Made by a program: the position numbers and the translations under genes. From Nocardia cerradoensis NBRC 101014 (lineage in GTDB: Bacteria; Actinomycetota; Actinomycetes; Mycobacteriales; Mycobacteriaceae), in contig NZ_BAFW01000027.1 of assembly GCF_000308535.1 (NCBI RefSeq), forward strand, positions 1 through 54,383: a stretch of 54,383 nucleotides of DNA, given 5' to 3'. Shown here piece by piece: positions 26,790 through 34,521 of the stretch; the stretch's first letter is position 1; each line of letters opens with the position of its first letter. The notes under the pieces are model-generated. The model was not told the DNA's origin. It worked only from the letters and a program-made list of their open reading frames with translations, and searched no databases.

Positions 26790-27863
26790 TTGATTCGTCG
26801 ACACTTCCGGCGTAGTGGTCTGAGAGCTGCTGCCGTGCTCGCGGCCACCGGAGTCCTCACAGGCGTCGTGGCCGGAGTCGGCGCAACGTCCGCCTCGGCG
26901 GAGGATCCGGTCATCGCCTCGAAGTCTCTGTTGGCCGACCCGCAGTCGCCCGACGGATCGCGGATCGAGAAGGCCACCTACAAGGACGACCGCAGCATCC
27001 GGCTGTACGTTCACTCGGCGGCGATGAACCGCACCTTCCCGGTCGATGTGCAGCGCCCCGCCGACGCCTCGGTGCCGCGCCCGACCCTGTATCTGCTCAA
27101 CGGCGCGGGCGGCGGCGAGGACGACGCGTCGTGGCAGAAGAAGACCGATATCGTCAACGGCTTCCTGTCCGACAAGAACGTCAACGTCGTGCAGCCCATC
27201 GGCGGTAAGTGGAGCTACTACACCGACTGGCTGAAGGACGACCCGAGCCTGGGCCGCAACAAGTGGAAGACCTTCTTCACCGAGGAGCTGCCCCCGCTGA
27301 TCGACGGCGCGCTGGGCACCAACGGTGTCAATGCCATTGCGGGCCTGTCGACTTCGGGCACCTCGGTGCTGAACCTGGCGATCGCCAAGCCGGGCCTGTA
27401 CAAGTCGGTGGCCGCCTATTCCGGCTGCGCGGAGAGCAGCACCCAGGTCGGCCGCGAAGCGGTGAAGCTCACCGTCAACACCTGGGGCGGCGGCGACGTG
27501 CGCAACATGTACGGCGAGGACGACAACCCGGCCTGGCAGGACAACGACCCGCTGCTGCACGCCGATCAGCTGCGCGGCGCGAACCTGTACATCTCCTCGG
27601 GTAACGGCCTGCCCGGCCAGTGGGACACCCTCAACGGCCCCTACGCCCTCCCCGGTGCCTACGGCTTGGGCAACCAGCTCGTCGTCGGCGGCGTGATCGA
27701 GGCCGCGACCAACTACTGCAGCCACGACCTGCAGGCGAAGCTGGACTCGCTGAACATTCCGGCGACCTACAACTTCCGCAGCTCGGGCACCCACTCGTGG
27801 GGCTACTGGCACGACGACTTCCTCGACTCGTGGCCGGTGCTGGCCCGCGGTCTGGGCATCTGA
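26790..27863 (+). CDS. Secreted antigen-85-like mycolyltransferase/esterase, paralogue 1
   Basis: A 357-residue alpha/beta-hydrolase of the Ag85 (trehalose mycolyltransferase) family. These enzymes move mycolic acids between trehalose and the cell wall outside the membrane. An in-frame TGA at 26784 limits the start to TTG 26790, preceded by GAAGG. A signal peptide with Arg-rich start and ATSASA cleavage site spans about residues 1-37. The nucleophile elbow is GLSTSG with Ser187 (classical Ag85: GLSMAG). The C-terminal GTHSWGYW carries the expected catalytic His. A close paralogue lies at 39771. The roughly 150 bases upstream of the start show no clear promoter. Confidence 0.9.
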   Translation: MIRRHFRRSGLRAAAVLAATGVLTGVVAGVGATSASAEDPVIASKSLLADPQSPDGSRIEKATYKDDRSIRLYVHSAAMNRTFPVDVQRPADASVPRPTLYLLNGAGGGEDDASWQKKTDIVNGFLSDKNVNVVQPIGGKWSYYTDWLKDDPSLGRNKWKTFFTEELPPLIDGALGTNGVNAIAGLSTSGTSVLNLAIAKPGLYKSVAAYSGCAESSTQVGREAVKLTVNTWGGGDVRNMYGEDDNPAWQDNDPLLHADQLRGANLYISSGNGLPGQWDTLNGPYALPGAYGLGNQLVVGGVIEAATNYCSHDLQAKLDSLNIPATYNFRSSGTHSWGYWHDDFLDSWPVLARGLGI

Positions 27864-27883
27864 CCGCCTCACCCGAACCACGG

Positions 27884-27917
27884 ATCCGCCTCGATCGCCC
27901 TCGCGATCGGGGCGGAT
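27884..27917 (+). terminator. Intrinsic terminator after mycolyltransferase paralogue 1
   Basis: Stem ATCCGCCTCGATCG pairs with CGATCGGGGCGGAT (14 bp, one G-U type mismatch) around a 6-base loop and is followed by a T-rich run (CTCTTTT). It starts 20 bases after the stop codon. Confidence 0.8.
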
Positions 27918-27943
27918 TCGCTCTTTTCCGGGGCCTGGCTCAC

Positions 27944-27975
27944 TAAAAAGTTCGGTCACCCGTAAACTATTTTTC
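27944..27975 (+). promoter_or_regulatory. Leaderless promoter and possible metal-regulator dyad of mntH
   Basis: A -10 hexamer TAAACT (27963-27968) ends seven bases before the ATG at 27976, so transcription would begin at or next to the start codon. No ribosome-binding site is present; the bases before ATG are T-rich. The same stretch contains an AT-rich imperfect dyad (AAAAAGTT ... AACTATTTTT), unusual in this GC-rich DNA and plausibly an operator for a DtxR/MntR- or Fur-type metal regulator. The regulator identity is inferred. Confidence 0.55.
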
Positions 27976-29223
27976 ATGGATGCGATCACCGTCGAATCCG
28001 GGCCGGCGAGCCGGAATCGGCTGCGTTCGCTCGTGGTCCTGCTGGGCCCGGCGTTCGTGGCGGCGATCGCCTATGTCGACCCCGGCAATGTCGCCTCCAA
28101 CATCAGCGCCGGCGCGCAGTACGGCTATCTGCTGGTGTGGGTGGTCGTCATGGCGAATGTGATGGCCGCGCTGGTGCAGTATCTGTCGGCGAAACTGGGC
28201 GTGGTGACCGGCCGCTCGCTACCGCAGATCGTGCGCGAACGAGCCGGGCGCCCGGTCCGGCTGGCCTATTGGGGACAGGCCGAATTGACCGCGATGGCAA
28301 CCGATCTCGCCGAAGTCGTCGGCGGCGCCATCGCCTTGAATCTGCTGTTCGGACTGCCGCTGCTGCTCGGCGGCGTGATCACCGGCGTGGTGTCGATGGC
28401 CTTGCTGGCCGTGCAGAACCGCCGCGGACAGCAACCGTTCGAGCGGGTGATCATCGGCCTGCTGGCGGTGATCGCGATCGGCTTCCTGGCCGGTGTGGTG
28501 ATCTCGCCGCCGTCGCCCTCCGGCGTGGCCGGCGGGCTGGTGCCGCGATTCGACGGTGCGCAGAGCGTACTGCTCGCCGCCGCCATGATCGGCGCCACGG
28601 TGATGCCGCACGCGATCTATCTGCACTCCGGCCTGACCCGGGACCGGCACGGCCGCACCGAGCCGGGCCCGCGCCGCAGCCGCCTGTTGCGCGCGACCCG
28701 GATGGACGTCGGTCTCGCGATGATCATCGCCGGTGCGGTCAATCTGGCGATGCTGCTGATGGCCGCCGCCACGCTCGGCGGCCGCGATATCGACTCGATC
28801 GAATCCGCGCACGCCGCGGTCCGCGAGGTCCTCGGTCCCTGGGCCGCCCTGCTGCTGGCCGTGGCCCTGCTGGCCTCCGGCCTGGCATCCACCTCGGTGG
28901 GTGCCTACGCCGGCGCGATGATCATGGACGGGCTGCTTCGGCGCAAGGTCCCCCTGCTGTTCCGCCGCGTCGTCACCCTGATTCCGGCTCTGCTCATCCT
29001 CGCCGCCGGCGTGGACCCCACCCGCGCCCTGATCGTCTCGCAGGTGGTGCTGTCCTTCGGCATCCCGTTCGCGCTGATCCCGCTGGTGCGGTTCACGAGT
29101 GATCGCGTCCTGATGGGTGCGGACGCCAATCATCGGGCGACCACCGCGGCCGCGTGGCTGATCGCCGCCGTGATCAGCGCCTTGAACCTGTTGCTGATCT
29201 ATCTGACCGTCGCCGGGCGATAG
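27976..29223 (+). CDS. mntH: NRAMP-family divalent metal ion (Mn2+/Fe2+) transporter
   Basis: A 415-residue polytopic membrane protein with about eleven hydrophobic helices. Diagnostic NRAMP motifs are DPGN in helix 1 (D35-N38, metal ligands) and MPH in helix 6 (M210-H212, proton/metal coupling). The residue after MPH is Ala where Asn is more usual (MPHAIYLHS). It imports Mn2+ or Fe2+ using the proton gradient. It is monocistronic, bounded by a terminator upstream and a convergent gene only six bases downstream. The ATG is supported by the leaderless promoter arrangement directly before it. Confidence 0.93.
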   Translation: MDAITVESGPASRNRLRSLVVLLGPAFVAAIAYVDPGNVASNISAGAQYGYLLVWVVVMANVMAALVQYLSAKLGVVTGRSLPQIVRERAGRPVRLAYWGQAELTAMATDLAEVVGGAIALNLLFGLPLLLGGVITGVVSMALLAVQNRRGQQPFERVIIGLLAVIAIGFLAGVVISPPSPSGVAGGLVPRFDGAQSVLLAAAMIGATVMPHAIYLHSGLTRDRHGRTEPGPRRSRLLRATRMDVGLAMIIAGAVNLAMLLMAAATLGGRDIDSIESAHAAVREVLGPWAALLLAVALLASGLASTSVGAYAGAMIMDGLLRRKVPLLFRRVVTLIPALLILAAGVDPTRALIVSQVVLSFGIPFALIPLVRFTSDRVLMGADANHRATTAAAWLIAAVISALNLLLIYLTVAGR

Positions 29224-29229
29224 CGGCCG

Positions 29230-30096
29230 TCACGCCGTCGTCCGTCGATAATGCTCCGCGATCTCGTCGCTCGTGGTCACCCAGACGCCCGGATGGTTCA
29301 CCACGTAGTCGAGCGCCTCGTCCAGATAGCGGTGCCGGAACGCCTGCCCGGTGACGAACGGGTGCAGCGCCAGCGCCAGTACCCGGCCGCTGTCGGCGGA
29401 ATCGGCGTAGAGCTGGTCGAGCTGGTCGCGGACCATGCGGACGAAATCGGGGCCGGTGAGGCCCTTGCTGACGAAGATGCCGATGTCGTTCAGTTCCACC
29501 GAATACGGAACACTCAGCAGCCCGGGCACATTCAGCCGATAGGGCTGATCGTCGTTGGTCCAGTCGAGGACGTACTCGAGTCCCAGTTCGGCCAGCAGCT
29601 GCGGCGTGTGGAAGGTTTCGGTGAGGCCCGGTCCCATCCAGCCCCGGGGCCGGCGGCCGGTGGTCTTCTCGATGGTGGTGACGATATCGGTCAGGACCCG
29701 GCGTTCCTCGTCCAGCGACAGGCCGGTGTGCAGATGGCTGTTGCTGCTGCCGTGCGCGAGCCAATCCCAGCCGCGTTCCTTCCCGGCCGCGATGATCTGC
29801 GGATACCGTTCGCCCACATCGGAATTCAACAGCGCGCTGGCCCGGATCCCGTACTTGTCGAGCAACTGGATCTGGCGCCAGATGCCCACCCGCGGGCCGT
29901 AGTCACGCCAGCCGTAGTTCAGGGCGTCCGGCGTCAGGGCGGTGGTGCCCTCGTAGGTCGCGGTGCCCGGCAGGTCGACGTAGAAATGTTCGATATTGAG
30001 GCCGACGTAGAACGCGACTCGTTTACCCTCGGGCCAGTGGATCGGCTCGCGCTCGGTGATGGGGGAGTAGTCGTACAGTGTGATGTCCGTGCTCAT
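29230..30096 (-). CDS. Polysaccharide deacetylase family protein (PuuE/allantoinase-like)
   Basis: 288 residues from ATG 30096 (alternatives ATG 30120 and TTG 30135 would place the start inside the probable regulator box). The NodB-type fold is suggested by GLNIEHF near the N terminus, WLAHGSSNSHLH in the middle (metal-binding His residues) and ALHPFVTGQ near the end. Members of this branch hydrolyse C-N bonds in amides such as allantoin, cyclic imides or N-acetyl groups. No signal peptide, so probably cytoplasmic. It is divergent from a MerR regulator, which probably controls it. The substrate cannot be told from sequence. Confidence 0.82.
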   Translation of the reverse strand: MSTDITLYDYSPITEREPIHWPEGKRVAFYVGLNIEHFYVDLPGTATYEGTTALTPDALNYGWRDYGPRVGIWRQIQLLDKYGIRASALLNSDVGERYPQIIAAGKERGWDWLAHGSSNSHLHTGLSLDEERRVLTDIVTTIEKTTGRRPRGWMGPGLTETFHTPQLLAELGLEYVLDWTNDDQPYRLNVPGLLSVPYSVELNDIGIFVSKGLTGPDFVRMVRDQLDQLYADSADSGRVLALALHPFVTGQAFRHRYLDEALDYVVNHPGVWVTTSDEIAEHYRRTTA

Positions 30097-30110
30097 GCCG
30101 GTATCGTCGA

Positions 30111-30132
30111 ACCTTGCCATACATGTGAAGGT
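30111..30132. promoter_or_regulatory. MerR-type operator between deacetylase and regulator
   Basis: Inverted arms ACCTT (30111-30115) and AAGGT (30128-30132) with a 12-base spacer match the usual MerR-family dyad pattern. On the minus strand a TTGACC -35-like element overlaps the right arm, consistent with MerR control of the deacetylase promoter. The -10 element is not clear. Confidence 0.5.
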
Positions 30133-30161
30133 CAATCGAAAGCCGTTGTGAGGTAGGGCAT

Positions 30162-30536
30162 ATGCGAATCGGTGAGTTGGCGGAGCGGACCGATACGTCC
30201 CGGCGGCTGTTGCGCTACTACGAGGAGCAGGGCCTGATCCGGGTGCGCCGCTGCGCCAACGGCTACCGCGACTACGACGAGCGTCTGGTCGATCAGATCC
30301 TGCACATCCGCGGGCTACTGGACGCGGGCCTGCCCACCCGGATCATCAAGCAGATCCTGCCCTGCCTGGACGACCCGCGCGACATCCATTTCGCCGACGC
30401 CACACCGGAAATCATCGCCACCCTCGAACACCAGCGCGACCGCCTGACCCAGCGCATCGACCTGCTCATCCGCAACCGCGACGCCATGACCGCCTACATC
30501 GGCGAACTCCGCGGCTGCGCCCGCCCGGCCTCGTAG
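30162..30536 (+). CDS. MerR family transcriptional regulator
   Basis: A 124-residue protein. The N-terminal winged HTH is clear (MRIGELAERTDTSRRLLRYYEEQGL, quoted here only as start MRIGELAERT and end RYYEEQGL), followed by a helical dimerisation region (about 75-115) and a short tail with one Cys. No Cys pair or metal site is visible, so a small-molecule inducer is more likely than a metal. GAGGT (30150-30154) precedes the ATG. It is divergent from the deacetylase with a MerR-type dyad between them, which suggests local control. Confidence 0.9.
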   Translation: MRIGELAERTDTSRRLLRYYEEQGLIRVRRCANGYRDYDERLVDQILHIRGLLDAGLPTRIIKQILPCLDDPRDIHFADATPEIIATLEHQRDRLTQRIDLLIRNRDAMTAYIGELRGCARPAS

Positions 30537-30541
30537 GCCGG
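30525..30541. terminator. Short hairpin at the merR/hicB convergent junction
   Basis: CCGGCC-TCGTA-GGCCGG forms a 6-bp stem that includes the merR stop codon and lies between two convergent genes 29 bases apart. Weak, with no U tract; a second CCGGCC/GGCCGG pairing is possible at 30538-30555. Confidence 0.3.
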
Positions 30542-30565
30542 CCCTTGGCGGCCGGATCGGCGGGC

Positions 30566-30982
30566 TCAGCTCGCCTGGGCCTGCTCACGTGCCTTGGATG
30601 CTGTCATCTGTCCGATCCGCTGGAAGGTGTATCCGGTGAGACTTGCGATGTCTCGCAACGGAATTCCCTGCTCGGCGAGTTCGACGGCCAGCGCCTGCGC
30701 CTCGGCCTGGTTCTCCCGCTCGATGCGCTCGATTTCGGCCCGTCCGGCGCGGATACGCGCGGCGCGTTCGTTGATATTGCGCACGCCACCGAGGTCATCG
30801 ATCACCACCTCGATATCGATCGTGGAGGGGGCTACGTCGAGGGTGAGGGTGACATAGTCCCGTGCCTCGTCCGCGACGTCGTCGAGTCTGCGTGCCTGGG
30901 TCTGTGCGTCCTCGCCGAGTGCGGGGATGGTCACCGCCCACCACCGGCCCTCGCGTCCGGTTACGTGTGCCTCGTATTTCAT
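30566..30982 (-). CDS. hicB: HicB-type antitoxin with C-terminal HTH
   Basis: A 138-residue protein. The N-terminal part (about 1-65; MKYEAHVTGREGRWWAV) has the partial RNase-H-like HicB fold that binds and neutralises HicA. A charged helical middle (about 70-105) leads to a C-terminal helix-turn-helix (IPLRDIASLTGYTFQRIGQM), which would bind the operator upstream of hicA. ATG 30982 follows GAGGAGAC. It lies 12 bases downstream of hicA, in the common toxin-first order for HicAB, and is probably the autorepressor of the module. Confidence 0.85.
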   Translation of the reverse strand: MKYEAHVTGREGRWWAVTIPALGEDAQTQARRLDDVADEARDYVTLTLDVAPSTIDIEVVIDDLGGVRNINERAARIRAGRAEIERIERENQAEAQALAVELAEQGIPLRDIASLTGYTFQRIGQMTASKAREQAQAS

Positions 30983-30994
30983 CGCCGTCTCCTC

Positions 30995-31198
30995 TCAGCA
31001 ACTGCAGCCGTCGACCGCTTTCCGGATGCTCCGCACCACGCCGGCTCGGATCGTCGTATGCCCATCCGGAACAGTCACCGAATGTTGCCCGGTCGGACAC
31101 TGCCACAGACTGTGACTGCCCTTGCCCTGGCGCTTACGGCTCCATCCCGAACGGATGAGTTCCTGGAGGATCGTCCGGGTCGGCTGTTCGCTGATCAC
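30995..31198 (-). CDS. hicA: HicA-type mRNA interferase toxin
   Basis: A 67-residue protein with the compact double-stranded-RNA-binding-like HicA fold. The N terminus carries the helix ILQELIRSGW, then GKGSHSLW with the conserved catalytic His29, and the C terminus has the IRAGVVRSIRKAV helix. HicA toxins cleave mRNA and arrest translation. The start is GTG 31198. No ribosome site precedes it, and the promoter placement indicates a leaderless transcript beginning at the GTG. Confidence 0.85.
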   Translation of the reverse strand: MISEQPTRTILQELIRSGWSRKRQGKGSHSLWQCPTGQHSVTVPDGHTTIRAGVVRSIRKAVDGCSC

Positions 31199-31204
31199 CA
31201 GTGT

Positions 31205-31243
31205 TGTCTACTCATTGGACAATTACAAGTCAAATGAGTAGAC
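31205..31243 (-). promoter_or_regulatory. hicAB promoter embedded in a 38-bp palindrome (autoregulatory operator)
   Basis: Perfect outer arms GTCTACTCAT (31206-31215) and ATGAGTAGAC (31234-31243) extend inward to 15-bp arms with one mismatch around an 8-base centre. On the minus strand TTGACT (31228-31233) and TAGACA (31205-31210) are spaced 17 bases, and the hicA GTG starts six bases after the -10. The -35 and -10 therefore sit inside the dyad, as expected for steric autorepression by HicB. Confidence 0.75.
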
Positions 31244-31257
31244 GTGTCCTTGTCGAA

Positions 31258-32124
31258 TCAGGCTCCTGTTTCGGCGGCGCGGCGGTAGCCGCGGACGGCC
31301 GGGTAGCCGAAGACGACGATCATGCCGAGGACCCAGGCCACGGTCTTCCACAGGGGTTCGGCGACCGGGCCGTCCCAGCAGAGTCCGCGCATCGCGTCGA
31401 TGGCAGTGCTCATGGGCTGGTTCTCGACGATCGTCTGCAACCAGGTGGGGTAGGCGAAGACCGGGACGAAGCCGGAGTTGAAGAACATCAGCAGGGTATT
31501 GATGATGCTGATGATGTTGACCAGCATCACGCCCTCGGAGACGGTGGCCAGGGCGGTCACCATCACCGCGAAGCCCACGCCGAACAGCACCGGGATGCCG
31601 ATCATGGCCAGGGAGGCCAGCGGGCCGTTCCAGAAGCGGAAGCCGATGCAGACACCGACCGCGATCACGAACAGCGTGGTCACCAGGACGCGCAGCGCCT
31701 CGGCCAGCAGCCGCCCGGTGAGCCCCGCGGCCCGGTGGATCGGCATCGTCCAGAAGCGGCCGAGCAGGCCGGTGTACTTCTCGGTTTTGAAGCCCAGCGC
31801 ACTTACCACGGCTCCGGACATCGCCGCCACCAGCGTGATCAGCGGGACCGTGCCGTAGACACTGGGCATGCCGGTGGCCGCGGTGATCGAATCACCGAGC
31901 ACGATCCGGAACATCAGCAGCGTCAGGGCGGGATAGATCAGCGTCTGAATGGTGGTCGCTGGATCGCGTGCCCACACCATCAGCAGCCGCTTGCATTGGA
32001 TCAGGCTGTGCCGCGCCCAGGTCGCGACGGACCGCTCCGACCGCGGCGCGACCGTCGGCAGCGGCGTCTGCCAGCCGAGAGTTTCCGGGGCGGTCTCGGT
32101 CGTATCGATGGTCAGACTGCTCAC
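31258..32124 (-). CDS. ABC-2 type transporter permease (second permease of exporter)
   Basis: 288 residues from GTG 32124, whose GTGA overlaps the TGA of the upstream permease; this coupling decides the start. Six hydrophobic segments follow a cytoplasmic N terminus of about 50 residues, with the DrrB/ABC-2 pattern including an NQPMS element before the last helices. It pairs with the neighbouring permease to form the membrane pore of an efflux pump. Substrate unknown; relatives export antibiotics or complex lipids. Confidence 0.9.
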   Translation of the reverse strand: MSSLTIDTTETAPETLGWQTPLPTVAPRSERSVATWARHSLIQCKRLLMVWARDPATTIQTLIYPALTLLMFRIVLGDSITAATGMPSVYGTVPLITLVAAMSGAVVSALGFKTEKYTGLLGRFWTMPIHRAAGLTGRLLAEALRVLVTTLFVIAVGVCIGFRFWNGPLASLAMIGIPVLFGVGFAVMVTALATVSEGVMLVNIISIINTLLMFFNSGFVPVFAYPTWLQTIVENQPMSTAIDAMRGLCWDGPVAEPLWKTVAWVLGMIVVFGYPAVRGYRRAAETGA

Positions 32125-32930
32125 GATCGCCTCACACTCGCCCACACCGCCAGCGGTACGAACGCCGCCGTCAGACTGATCAACCACACCAGCGGCACCC
32201 ACAGCACATGCCAGCTCACCCCGCCCGCGGCCATATCCCGCAGCGCGAAGGAGAACTGCGAGACCGGCTGATTACGCGCGAACGGCCGGATCCACGCCGG
32301 GAATCCGGATTCCGGTACGAAGCCGCACGACAGCATGCCGAGGATCAGCGTCGGCAGGGTCAGTGCCTGACTCAGCGCCTCCGGACTCTTGGTGAAACTG
32401 CCCAGCGCGTCCGCGCCGATGGCCAGCACCGTGCCGACGGCCAGCGAGAACACGCAGAACAGCACGGCCTGGCCGAGTCCGGCGGTGAACCGGAAGCCGA
32501 TCATGTAGCCGAAGATCAACGCCGCGATCAGCGAGGTCACCGAACGCACCAGACCCGCGCAGATGCGCGAGGTCAGCGGGACCATCGGCCCGATCGGCAT
32601 GGTCTGCATCCGGGTGTGCAGACCGGTCATCGATTCGAAGGCGGCGATCTGCGCATTCGACATCATGGTGAACGACATGGTCTGCAGCACGATGATCGGC
32701 ATCACGAACTGCGCGTAGTCGATGCCGCGGAACTGCATCACATACCGCAGCGGCAGATAGAAGCCGAGGGTGAACACCAGCGGCGTGATCACCGCGACGA
32801 CCAGTTCACCCTTGGTCGCCATCGTGCGCACGATCCGACCGGTCAGCGCCCGCCACTGGGCGAAGCTGGAGATCCGCGCCTCGGGCATCTGTGCGAAGAG
32901 ACGGGCCTCGGCGGCCACCGGCGCGCTCAC
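32121..32930 (-). CDS. ABC-2 type transporter permease (first permease of exporter)
   Basis: 269 residues from GTG 32930, which overlaps the ATPase stop as GTGA. The protein has a cytoplasmic N-terminal segment, about six transmembrane helices, and the ARNQPVSQF element typical of DrrB-like permeases near the C terminus. It overlaps genes on both sides, so ATPase and both permeases are almost certainly translated together. The two permeases resemble each other in layout, which suggests a heterodimeric pore. Confidence 0.9.
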   Translation of the reverse strand: MSAPVAAEARLFAQMPEARISSFAQWRALTGRIVRTMATKGELVVAVITPLVFTLGFYLPLRYVMQFRGIDYAQFVMPIIVLQTMSFTMMSNAQIAAFESMTGLHTRMQTMPIGPMVPLTSRICAGLVRSVTSLIAALIFGYMIGFRFTAGLGQAVLFCVFSLAVGTVLAIGADALGSFTKSPEALSQALTLPTLILGMLSCGFVPESGFPAWIRPFARNQPVSQFSFALRDMAAGGVSWHVLWVPLVWLISLTAAFVPLAVWASVRRS

Positions 32931-34054
32931 TGAACTCCGCCGGAGTGTCCGGTGATGGACAGGAAGACGTCGTCGAGCGAGGGCCGCCGCAGCGCGATAT
33001 CGGCCAGTTCCAGGCCCGCGGCGTCGAGACGGCGCACCGCCTCGGCGAGGGTGCTCGCCCCGTCCGGGGCGGGGATCGAGATCCGGTCGCCGGCGAATTC
33101 GTGCCGCAACGCCTCGGGCACCAGCTCGCCGAGCGCGGTCACCGCCTTGCGCAGCTGCGTCGGATCCAGCGGGACCACCTCGCAGTAACTGCCGCCGGTC
33201 TTCTCCTTGAGTTCGTCGGCCGTGCCCTCGGCGATCACGGTGCCCTTGTCGATGACGATGATGTTGTCGCTGAGGACGTCGGCCTCTTCCAGATACTGCG
33301 TGGTCAGCAGCACCGTGATGCCCTGCTCCTTGAGCGCGTTGACCAGATCCCACACGCCCTGGCGGCTGCGCGGGTCGAGGCCGGTGGTCGGCTCGTCGAG
33401 GAAGACCACCTCCGGCCGCACCACCAATCCGCAGGCGATGTCGACGCGGCGGCGCATACCGCCGGAGTAGTGCCGCACCGCGCGCTTACCGGCGCCGACC
33501 AGGTCGAATTCCTCGAGCAGGGTGTCGGCGCGGCGACGCGCGTCCTTCTTGGGCAGGCCCATCAGCCGCCCGAACAGTTCCAGGTTCTCGCGGCCGGAGA
33601 GATTCTCGTCCAGCGCCGCGTACTGCCCGGTCATCATGATCGAGCGGCGTACTCCGGCCGCGTCGGCCACCACGTCGTGCCCGGCCACCGAGGCACTGCC
33701 CGAATCGGGGCGCAGCAGAGTGGACAGGATCTTGACCGTGGTGGTCTTGCCGGCGCCGTTGGGACCGAGGATGCCCAGCACCGAGGCACGGGCGGCGGTG
33801 AAGCTGATGCCCTGCAGCGCCTGGACCTCGCCGAAGGATTTGCGCACATCGTCGACCACGACGGCCGGATCGGTGCCCGATGCGGTCACAGCGGTATCGG
33901 CCCCGGTGGTCGCGTCGGTGCTCACCCGGGACGCTGCCGCGTCGGTACCGGCCCGAGACGCTGCCGCGTCGGTACCTGCCCGAGACGCTGCCGCGTCGGT
34001 GGCGCCCGAATCCTCACGCGGTGTGTGCGATTCTGCGTTGTCCAAACTCGGCAT
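32927..34054 (-). CDS. DrrA-type ABC transporter ATPase
   Basis: 375 residues from ATG 34054 (GGAGAG just upstream; TTG 34057 is an alternative). Walker A is GPNGAGKTT (about 97-105), then the signature YSGGMRRR, Walker B VVFLDEP, the LDPRSR D-loop and a C-terminal DrrA-like regulatory region ending in SLDDVFLSITG. It powers the two downstream permeases, as in daunorubicin-resistance and mycobacterial lipid exporters. The N terminus is unusual: roughly 60 extra residues precede the ATPase fold and contain three copies of DAAASRAGT. Confidence 0.93.
   Translation of the reverse strand: MPSLDNAESHTPREDSGATDAAASRAGTDAAASRAGTDAAASRVSTDATTGADTAVTASGTDPAVVVDDVRKSFGEVQALQGISFTAARASVLGILGPNGAGKTTTVKILSTLLRPDSGSASVAGHDVVADAAGVRRSIMMTGQYAALDENLSGRENLELFGRLMGLPKKDARRRADTLLEEFDLVGAGKRAVRHYSGGMRRRVDIACGLVVRPEVVFLDEPTTGLDPRSRQGVWDLVNALKEQGITVLLTTQYLEEADVLSDNIIVIDKGTVIAEGTADELKEKTGGSYCEVVPLDPTQLRKAVTALGELVPEALRHEFAGDRISIPAPDGASTLAEAVRRLDAAGLELADIALRRPSLDDVFLSITGHSGGVQ
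33930..34009 (-). repeat. 27-bp in-frame tandem repeat, 3 units
   Basis: Three adjoining copies of a 27-base unit (last copy diverged) encode the DAAASRAGT repeats in the N-terminal extension of the ABC ATPase. The frame is kept. Confidence 0.85.
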
Positions 34055-34521
34055 CAACTCTCCACTATCGGCCGGGCCGCGACCGGATTGTCCGGAACGC
34101 TGATCTTTGTCCCGGTTGATGGATACCTTCCACCGGGCGCGATGTTACTTCGTCTCGCTGCGCGGCCGTCGGTGCCGCGGGCTCGGGGCGCCGACCGGGC
34201 CCTGGTGTTTTCCGCCGCGGTAGTTTTCTACCGCGATCTGAAACATGGTGTTGTCGAAACGCCTCCGCGGGTTCAATCTGTGGCGTTGCTCACACTTCTG
34301 TCGGCGAATCGGTCTCGATCACCATTGTCGCTGGTCCGGACGCGGACCGGGCGGTTCGTAGGATGTTCGCGGTTGTTGTCGCCCGCCCGGAACGCACCAT
34401 AGTCTGACGATCAGGGCAGCGGTATCGATTCGTCCGCACCCGCCCGCGGCATCGTCGCCCGCCCGCTGCTGGTGCACACGTCGAACGAATGCCGAGGTCT
34501 CCGCCGGCGAGAGGGTGGCCA
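34055..34521. other. Non-coding interval between divergent exporter and aldehyde-dehydrogenase-like gene
   Basis: 467 bases between divergent start codons. I find no credible coding frame or RNA gene. It must hold both promoters, but no confident -35/-10 pair is visible. The one striking element is the palindrome at 34216-34235. Confidence 0.6.
34216..34235. promoter_or_regulatory. Perfect interrupted palindrome, candidate operator
   Basis: CGCGGTAG-TTTT-CTACCGCG has two perfect 8-bp arms around TTTT. It lies about 160 bases upstream of the exporter operon and 290 bases from the divergent gene. The size and symmetry suit a TetR- or MarR-type dimer site. No adjacent regulator gene pairs with it obviously. 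Confidence 0.45.

Noticed and set aside
30538..30555. Second hairpin CCGGCC/GGCCGG as an independent terminator
   Set aside because: It shares bases with the hairpin at 30525-30541, is short, and GC-rich repeats of six bases occur often by chance here.
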